Positions 7,495-12,378 of a stretch of 12,378 nt of DNA are shown one piece after another. The translations under genes were made by a program, and so were the position numbers. How positions within the stretch are numbered: position 1 is the stretch's first letter; each line of letters starts with the position of its first letter. Under the pieces are notes generated by a model. It made no database searches and was not told the DNA's origin. It saw only the letters and a list, made by a program, of their open reading frames with translations. Origin of the DNA: Actinomycetota bacterium. Lineage in GTDB: Bacteria; Cyanobacteriota; Vampirovibrionia; Obscuribacterales; Obscuribacteraceae. The stretch spans positions 1-12,378 of the forward strand of contig CAJCIF010000425.1 in NCBI GenBank assembly GCA_903970355.1. The letters run 5' to 3'.

Positions 7495-8397
7495 ATGGTG
7501 GCTAGCAAGGTCTCGATTGTAATCGTCAACTGGAAAACGCCACAGTTGCTTGCCCATTGTTTGCACAAAATAGAGAAGGATGAAGGCTTCAAGAATTTTG
7601 CAATTCACGTTGTGGACAACGCTTCAGGCGATCAATCCGTTCAGATGTTGAAAGACGATTTTCCTTATGTGCATCTTGTTGCAAATTCGGAAAACGTTGG
7701 TTTCTCAAAGGCTTGCAATCAGATCATCCCATCTACGGATGGTGATTACGTGCTTCTCTTGAATCCGGATACGGATGTGGTTGACAATGCTATTTCATTG
7801 CTTAGTAAGTTCTTGGATGAACACAGCGATTGCGGTGCTGTCGGGCCAAAAGTGCTCAATGAAGATGGCACACTGCAATTAGCTTGTCGACGTTCTTTTC
7901 CCAGTCCATCCGCGGCCTTTTTTAGACTGACCTACTTAAGTCGCATATTTCCGCAAAACGAATTATTTTCTAAGTACAACATGACATATGCCGATCCGGA
8001 CGCTTCTACAGAGGTAGATGCTCTTTCAGGTTCTTGCATGATGGTGAGACGTAAAGCAATCGATCAGATTGGTTTACTGGACGAAGACATCTTCATGTTT
8101 GGGGAGGATATTGACTGGTGTTGGCGAATCAAAGAGGCAAATTGGAAAATTTTTTATCTCCCTGATGCAGTTATATTCCATTTGCATGGCGCTTCCGCCA
8201 GATTGCGTCCTGTTGGTGCTACGATTAATCTTCATAAGGGCATGGAAGTGTTCTATAGGAAGCATCTAGCGCGAAAATATTGGGCACCATTCAATGCTCT
8301 AGTGTATGCTGCAATTTGGTTGAGAGCCTTCGTCTTTATCTTGATTAATTTCGTGCGTGCCAAGCTGGCTCCGGGCGTATCGATGAAATCGAGTTGA
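7495..8397 (+). CDS. Family 2 glycosyltransferase, rhamnosyltransferase/WbbL-like
   Basis: Inverting GT-A glycosyltransferase that probably adds a sugar from a nucleotide donor to a polysaccharide or lipid-linked acceptor at the cytoplasmic face. ATG 7495 (300 aa) is chosen because AGGA at 7485-7488 sits six bases upstream; a TTG three bases earlier is also in frame. Visible GT2 features: SIVIVNWKT (7-15), VVDNASGD (39-46) that helps bind the nucleotide, NVGFSKACN (67-75), metal-binding DxD in LNPDTD (89-94), SGSCMMVRR (178-186) and the acceptor-side GEDIDWCWR (203-211) with the likely catalytic Asp. A hydrophobic segment (about 264-287) could anchor the C-terminus in the membrane. The epimerase gene follows after 64 bases, suggesting one transcription unit. 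Sugar specificity cannot be read; rhamnosyltransferase is only the most similar named group. Confidence 0.9.
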   Translation: MVASKVSIVIVNWKTPQLLAHCLHKIEKDEGFKNFAIHVVDNASGDQSVQMLKDDFPYVHLVANSENVGFSKACNQIIPSTDGDYVLLLNPDTDVVDNAISLLSKFLDEHSDCGAVGPKVLNEDGTLQLACRRSFPSPSAAFFRLTYLSRIFPQNELFSKYNMTYADPDASTEVDALSGSCMMVRRKAIDQIGLLDEDIFMFGEDIDWCWRIKEANWKIFYLPDAVIFHLHGASARLRPVGATINLHKGMEVFYRKHLARKYWAPFNALVYAAIWLRAFVFILINFVRAKLAPGVSMKSS

Positions 8398-8461
8398 GCT
8401 GGGGAATCTACTGCAAGACTGTTTATAGTGAAATTGTTAGAGGGATCAGGGTCGGTTTAGC

Positions 8462-9475
8462 ATGGCGGTCAACGGCAACAAAGAATCGGTATTGGTAACT
8501 GGTGCAAGTGGGTTAATCGGGCGGGCTGTTCTGGAACAACTGCTGTCCAGCAATACCTACGACATAAGAGCGCAGGTTCGCAGTCAAGCGAATGCCCGTG
8601 CCCAGATAGGCTCTAGAGTAGATCTCACCAAATTGAGCCTGGCTGAATATGACTTTACCCGGACAGGTGAACGTGAATTGCGCAGCCTGACAAACGGCTG
8701 CAAGACCGTTATTCACTCAGCCGGACTTGTGCATCAACCCGATGCTCCTTATCAAGAGTATGAGGTTGTAAATGTAAGAGCGACACAAATGCTGGCTGAG
8801 GCTGCTGCCGCTAACGGCACGCAAACATTTGTCTTTTTGAGTTCGTCGGCAATTTACGGACCTGGACCATTTGAAGCTGTGCCAGAGTCAACACCTCCCA
8901 AAGCCAAGACACCATATGCGGTATCAAAGCTTACCAGTGAGGCCTGGCTGCAAACTTTTACCGGTATTCCAAGAATAGTAATCTTGCGGCCCTCCCTTGT
9001 TTTTGGTGAAGGAGATCGCGGTAATTTGCTTAGCCTGATTAAAGAGGTTAAGAGCCAGCGTTATAAACACGTTGGTAATGGATCTACCGGCAAAAGCGTC
9101 ATTTATTCTAAAGATCTTGCGCAGGCAATCAAACTCTGTATCGAACGAATCGCTCCCGGCATTCACATCTTTAACGTCGCCAATCCCGATCCGGTTTCAA
9201 TGAAAGATCTCACCGAAGAAATTGCGCGCGCCCTTAACCTGCCCGCCAAGATTCAATCTGTTCCCGCTCCGCTAGCTAAGTTTGGTCTGAAAACCCTCAA
9301 TGCCCTTATGCCTGGCAAAGCTCCCATTTCTGAAGAACAGCTCGAAAAACTGACGACCACAACTACCTGTTCGATTTCAAAACTAGTATCTGCCACAGGA
9401 TTCTCACCAAACACACCTCTGGAGAATGCCCTTAAGGCTGAAATAGCATGGGCTAGCGCTAACCAGCTTCTTTAA
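8462..9475 (+). CDS. NAD-dependent epimerase/dehydratase (extended SDR family)
   Basis: Oxidoreductase of the extended short-chain dehydrogenase class, which usually remodels nucleotide sugars (4-epimerisation, dehydration or keto reduction). The 337-aa protein starts at ATG 8462; AGGG lies about ten bases upstream, a long spacing. The Rossmann fold opens with VLVTGASGLIGRAVLE (10-25), the GxxGxxG NAD(P) signature; Arg38 and Arg40 after the second strand could favour NADP. FLSSSAIYG (125-133) supplies the catalytic Ser, and Tyr152-xxx-Lys156 (YAVSK) completes the triad. RPSLVFGEGDRGN follows, the usual substrate-domain entry. Its place after a GT2 gene points to polysaccharide or glycolipid synthesis, as with UDP-hexose epimerases and WbpV-like enzymes. 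Exact substrate unknown; ubiquinone- or sterol-type SDRs are less likely given the neighbour. Confidence 0.88.
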   Translation: MAVNGNKESVLVTGASGLIGRAVLEQLLSSNTYDIRAQVRSQANARAQIGSRVDLTKLSLAEYDFTRTGERELRSLTNGCKTVIHSAGLVHQPDAPYQEYEVVNVRATQMLAEAAAANGTQTFVFLSSSAIYGPGPFEAVPESTPPKAKTPYAVSKLTSEAWLQTFTGIPRIVILRPSLVFGEGDRGNLLSLIKEVKSQRYKHVGNGSTGKSVIYSKDLAQAIKLCIERIAPGIHIFNVANPDPVSMKDLTEEIARALNLPAKIQSVPAPLAKFGLKTLNALMPGKAPISEEQLEKLTTTTTCSISKLVSATGFSPNTPLENALKAEIAWASANQLL

Positions 9476-9838
9476 CGGCGCCCAAACGATCGATCTACTA
9501 ACAAATGCTACTCACAATTGCATAACGGTTAAATATCGTCATGGCCATGTGACGAAAAGCCCGACAGGGGCGTGACAAAACCGGGCCGGTTCAGCTACAT
9601 TATCAGTTGTTGTTGGTAGCAGTCCTTTCTTGATACTACAGAAAGTATCACCGTGTCCAAAAGCCATCCACTTCTAAGCGGCGAACTCTACCACCTGTCC
9701 AAACCTGGAAACCCAAACGGAGACATTTACTAGAGTCGAACTGTTCAACCCCACCGGTTGCCTGTTTAACGAAACCTTTTCGTTTCGAGTGCTTCTTTAT
9801 AGAAAGATGGAGCCTCGCGACTTCCAAGTTAGATTGAT
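9476..9838 (+). promoter_or_regulatory. 363-base leader region with serial hairpins upstream of the permease
   Basis: No gene of normal size is present. A row of short inverted repeats lies before the permease: CGTCA/TGACG (9537-9541/9550-9554), GCCCG/CGGGC (9559-9563/9582-9586), GCTAC/GTAGC (9594-9598/9616-9620), TGATACT/AGTATCA (9631-9637/9644-9650), ACTCTA/TAGAGT (9685-9690/9731-9736) and CGAAAC/GTTTCG (9770-9775/9782-9787). Such density suggests a folded leader RNA, which would fit regulated translation or transcription of a transporter. I cannot match it to a riboswitch class: the c-di-AMP (ydaO) consensus as I remember it is not satisfied beyond a short CCCGACAGGGGCG resemblance. No clear promoter or terminator. 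Confidence 0.35.
9631..9650 (+). repeat. Perfect seven-base hairpin in the permease leader
   Basis: TGATACT at 9631-9637 pairs perfectly with AGTATCA at 9644-9650 across the six-base loop ACAGAA. No T-run follows, so it is not an intrinsic terminator. Confidence 0.45.
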
Positions 9839-9842
9839 ATGA
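9807..9842 (+). CDS. Possible 11-codon upstream leader ORF overlapping the permease start
   Basis: ATG at 9807 opens the frame [11 protein letters not shown] and stops at TGA 9840-9842, overlapping the permease ATG at 9839 in an ATGA arrangement typical of translational coupling. Upstream bases (ATAGAAAG) are only a weak ribosome site. It could feed ribosomes to the permease start, which lacks its own site, or be chance. I rate it as possible only. Confidence 0.2.
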   Translation: MEPRDFQVRLI

Positions 9843-11785
9843 TAGACATTCAACACCTGGTTACGCGTTCTTTAACAGTGACTACCTCTACTCGTTTTCG
9901 ACATCGCTTAAATCTTTGGTTTCTCGAAGGGACGAGGGAACAGAGAAAGCACGAGAATGATAATGAAGAAACAGCGTGGTGGCGGGTTATGTGCCTCACC
10001 GGTGTCGATTACTTCTCGTCACTGGGATATGCACCCGGTATAGCTTTTCTGGCGGCCGGCATTCTTTCACCGCTTGCGACCATTATTCTTGTCTTGCTTA
10101 CTCTTTTCGGGGCACTGCCCGTCTATTGCATAGTGGCGGACAAGAGCTTCCGTGGTCAGGGCAGTGTTTCGATTTTGGAAAAATTACTGCCTGGCTGGCG
10201 CGGCAAGCTCCTTGTTCTTTGCCTGTTAGGGTTTGCGGCTACAGACTTCATCATTACGATTACCCTTTCTGCTGCAGATGCGGCAACTCACCTTGTTCAA
10301 AACCCGTGGATGCCCATCTGGCTCCAAAACAGAATGTTTTTTACGCTTTTTATGCTGGTTGCCCTGGGGGCGATATTCCTTAAGGGATTTAAGGAAGCAA
10401 TTGGCGTCTGTGTTGTTTTGGTTGCCATCTATATTGCACTCAATACCGTTGTGGTGGGCACTGCTGTTTTCGAACTGTCTAAAAACCTTCCTACGATAGA
10501 AAACTGGCAACACAGATTGTTCACGATGCACGGCTCGATCTGGCAGATGATAGGCATTGCCTGTTTGTTGTTTCCGAAATTGGCATTAGGAATGTCCGGC
10601 TTTGAGACTGGTGTTGCCGTTATGCCCCACGTAAAAGGCTATCCGAACGACGATCCGGAAAATCCTGTTGGCCGCATTCGCCACACTAAATATCTTCTTT
10701 TCACCGCTGCCGGCATCATGAGTTTGTTCTTGATCGGCAGTTCTTTTACGAGCACAATTCTTATTCCGGAGCATGCTTTCCAGCCCGGCGGGGAAGCGAA
10801 TGGCAGGGCGCTTGCTTATCTGGCCCACCAATACCTTGGCCCATATTTTGGTACCGTCTACGATATCAGCACTCTTCTCATACTCTGGTTTGCAGGCGCA
10901 TCAGCTATGGCTGGTCTAATCAACTTGGTGCCGCGCTATCTGCCGCGTTACGGCATGGCACCTGATTGGGCAAGAGCACGCCGACCGCTCGTTTGTTTTT
11001 ACATGGTGGTTGCAGTGGCCGTCACATTGCTCTTTAACGCCGATGTTGATGCTCAAGGCGGTGCGTATGCAACCGGTGTTTTGGTGCTCATGACCTCTGC
11101 CGCATTTGCATCCGCACTGACTGTCTGGAAAAAATCCGTGCTTCAACGCATCATCTTTTCCTTGATTAGCGCCATATTTGTGTACACAACAGTCGTTAAC
11201 ACCTTTGAGCGACCGGACGGCATCAAAATTGCTTCCTTTTTCATCGCTGTCATTTTGATTACATCTCTTATATCAAGAGTGATGCGATCCACAGAGTTGC
11301 GTGTGACAAAGACTGTTCTGGATGATGTGGCGCAAGAGTTTATCGATCAGGCTTGTATGGCTGGTTCAATCAGATTTGTCGCTCACAGACCGGGAAATCT
11401 CGACTACACAGAAAAGGCCAAAGAAGCCTGTGAAACTCACAACATCTTGGAAAAGGACATCATCTTTTTGGAAGTAACCGTGAGTGATGCTTCTGAATTC
11501 GACGATGAATTGTTGGATGTAGCAGGCGAGACAATTGAAGGCTATCGTATTTTGAAGTGCCAAAGTCCAGCCGTTCCAAACGCGCTTGCCGCCTTGCTTA
11601 TGTATGTGCGTGATAAAACTCGTCAGTTGCCCCACCTTTATTTGGGATGGACTGAAGGCAATCCGATTGTCTACATACTCAAATACTTGTTTTTGGGAGA
11701 AGGTGAAACGGCCCCAGTAACGCGCGAAATCTTGCGTGAGGCTGTCACCAATCCGAAAGAGAGACCAAAAGTGCACGTTGGCTAG
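9839..11785 (+). CDS. APC-superfamily permease, KimA-like (probable potassium transporter)
   Basis: Inner-membrane permease of 648 aa: a cytoplasmic N-terminus (1-48), about 12 membrane helices (about 50-486) and a 160-aa soluble C-terminal domain. It is probably a proton-coupled importer. [14 protein letters not shown] (55-68) matches the SDALSSVAY block of the potassium importer KimA, and [13 protein letters not shown] (135-147) matches its DYVLTVAVS block, keeping the Asp (57), Thr (140) and Ser (144) that bind K+ in KimA. The third site, KimA's TG, is SG here (Ser253), a conservative change. These alignments are from memory, so potassium is an inference; databases may name it an amino acid permease. 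ATG 9839 lacks a ribosome site but is preceded by a long hairpin-rich leader. It ends in a four-base overlap with the next gene. Confidence 0.82.
   Translation: MIDIQHLVTRSLTVTTSTRFRHRLNLWFLEGTREQRKHENDNEETAWWRVMCLTGVDYFSSLGYAPGIAFLAAGILSPLATIILVLLTLFGALPVYCIVADKSFRGQGSVSILEKLLPGWRGKLLVLCLLGFAATDFIITITLSAADAATHLVQNPWMPIWLQNRMFFTLFMLVALGAIFLKGFKEAIGVCVVLVAIYIALNTVVVGTAVFELSKNLPTIENWQHRLFTMHGSIWQMIGIACLLFPKLALGMSGFETGVAVMPHVKGYPNDDPENPVGRIRHTKYLLFTAAGIMSLFLIGSSFTSTILIPEHAFQPGGEANGRALAYLAHQYLGPYFGTVYDISTLLILWFAGASAMAGLINLVPRYLPRYGMAPDWARARRPLVCFYMVVAVAVTLLFNADVDAQGGAYATGVLVLMTSAAFASALTVWKKSVLQRIIFSLISAIFVYTTVVNTFERPDGIKIASFFIAVILITSLISRVMRSTELRVTKTVLDDVAQEFIDQACMAGSIRFVAHRPGNLDYTEKAKEACETHNILEKDIIFLEVTVSDASEFDDELLDVAGETIEGYRILKCQSPAVPNALAALLMYVRDKTRQLPHLYLGWTEGNPIVYILKYLFLGEGETAPVTREILREAVTNPKERPKVHVG
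11782..11785. other. Shared palindromic CTAG stop site, second convergent pair
   Basis: CTAG supplies TAG to the permease (11783-11785) and TAG to the minus-strand TPR gene (11784 to 11782). The genes overlap by four bases, the same arrangement as at 4738-4741. Confidence 0.9.
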
Positions 11786-12378
11786 TCTTTATGCTCTGGT
11801 CGCAAAGACAAGTTAGACAGTGCAATTGCCTTTTCATTATCGTGATCGATAAATAGTGCTTTGAGGGCGGCTTCGGAAGCGCTTTTGCGAGCGCCCAGCT
11901 TATACAAAAGTTCGGCAGCATCGACAAGCGAGTTGGCATCGACTCCATTTATGGCAATCAATTTCTCAAGCCTCACAATTGCTTCTTTATTGCGAGCCTT
12001 GCTGGCATCAAGCTTAGCCAAATTTAGAATAGTAAGAGGGGAGGCAAGCGCATTCTCCGGCATAAATTTCATCAACTCGGCCGCTTCTTGCGATTTTCCT
12101 TTTGCTAATTCCAACTTGGCATAGAGATTCAGAGTAACCGGATTTTCCGGTTCTATTAAGCGCGCGCTCTTAAAGTCGTGTTCTGCTTCCCGCTCCTGCC
12201 CAACGAGTGCATAGGCAGCGCCGCGGGTTTGATAGAAACTGAGCATGTTCAATGCGTCCATTTGTGTGATGGAAAGACCGCTTAAATTTTTCAAGCATTC
12301 TTTTGCCTGATTGCTGCGCAGGAGAACTTGAGCAACGACCAATTCACAAAGCGTGCGGGTCGTCTGGGTAGCATCTGA
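11782..12378 (-). CDS. TPR-repeat protein, C-terminal part (truncated by window edge)
   Basis: Open frame with no stop between 11782 and the right edge: 198 codons are visible and the N-terminus lies outside. The TTG at 12342 is within a continuing helical pattern, so I treat the gene as partial rather than starting there. The sequence is a set of about five degenerate TPR or TPR-like helical hairpins, for example [60 protein letters not shown] and [20 protein letters not shown]. No signal or enzyme motif is present in the visible part. It is convergent with the permease, so the two are unlikely to share a promoter. A scaffold or chaperone-like role is usual for such proteins, but no partner can be named. 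Confidence 0.8.
   Translation of the reverse strand, partial: SDATQTTRTLCELVVAQVLLRSNQAKECLKNLSGLSITQMDALNMLSFYQTRGAAYALVGQEREAEHDFKSARLIEPENPVTLNLYAKLELAKGKSQEAAELMKFMPENALASPLTILNLAKLDASKARNKEAIVRLEKLIAINGVDANSLVDAAELLYKLGARKSASEAALKALFIDHDNEKAIALSNLSLRPEHKD

Noticed and set aside
9551..9605. c-di-AMP (ydaO-type) riboswitch
   Set aside because: A CCCGACAGGGGCG stretch and GGTTCAGCTA recall parts of the consensus, but the GGGGA.CC, GGGGYGAA and GTCAGCTAACCTCG blocks are not in order. A covariance search would decide.
9735..9765. tRNA T-arm-like sequence (GTTCAACCCC)
   Set aside because: No acceptor stem, anticodon arm or CCA end can be built around it.
9770..9787. Terminator or attenuator hairpin CGAAAC/GTTTCG
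   Set aside because: The stem is only six pairs, A/T-rich, and the downstream bases are not a T-tract; kept only as part of the leader description.
9976..10383. 135-codon plus-strand open frame overlapping the permease in another frame
   Set aside because: The permease frame explains this DNA with clear transmembrane blocks; the alternative is Cys/His-rich noise.
11366..11776. 136-codon minus-strand open frame inside the permease C-terminal domain
   Set aside because: It is antisense to a well-supported coding frame and its translation has no motif or believable composition.

Overview
The window (about 47-50% G+C by eye) looks like the chromosome of a diderm bacterium: two genes encode lipoproteins with clear lipoboxes, and one of them belongs to an RND tripartite efflux system that needs an outer membrane. 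Starts are mixed (ATG, GTG, possibly TTG) and Shine-Dalgarno sequences are often weak. TPR proteins, a DUF4388/PATAN-like protein and a KimA-like permease remind me of Obscuribacterales in the Melainabacteria/Vampirovibrionia (non-photosynthetic relatives of cyanobacteria). That placement is a low-confidence guess. I see no rRNA, tRNA, CRISPR array, transposase or integrase.

Layout. Positions 1-3986 hold five minus-strand genes in one direction. In transcription order they are a 58-aa acidic small protein, an exported TPR protein, a PstS-family phosphate-binding lipoprotein, an RND periplasmic adaptor lipoprotein, and the N-terminal 260 residues of a CusA/CzcA-type (HME) RND pump that runs off the left edge. 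Adaptor and pump are 3 bases apart and must act together. The phosphate-binding protein next to them is unexpected. Across a divergent gap lies a plus-strand exported protein of unknown function (4193-4741). It meets tail-to-tail with a minus-strand protein that has an N-terminal DUF4388/PATAN-like region and a C-terminal membrane segment (4738-5511).

Positions 5512-5818 are non-coding with inverted repeats. At 5819-7243 (minus) is a cystathionine beta-synthase with a PLP fold-type II domain and two C-terminal CBS motifs. Divergent from it, 7495-9475 (plus) carries a family 2 glycosyltransferase and an NAD-dependent epimerase/dehydratase, probably one unit for surface polysaccharide or sugar-nucleotide work.

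Positions 9476-9838 are a 363-base leader with a chain of short inverted repeats, upstream of a 648-aa APC-superfamily permease (9839-11785) resembling KimA potassium transporters. It overlaps tail-to-tail with a minus-strand TPR protein cut by the right edge.

Most interesting: (i) the PstS-like protein linked to an HME-type efflux pump without pstCAB in view; (ii) both convergent gene pairs overlap through the same four-base palindrome CTAG, which supplies TAG to both strands; (iii) the structured leader, with a tiny upstream ORF, before the KimA-like permease. I see no convincing wholly new defence or mobile system.
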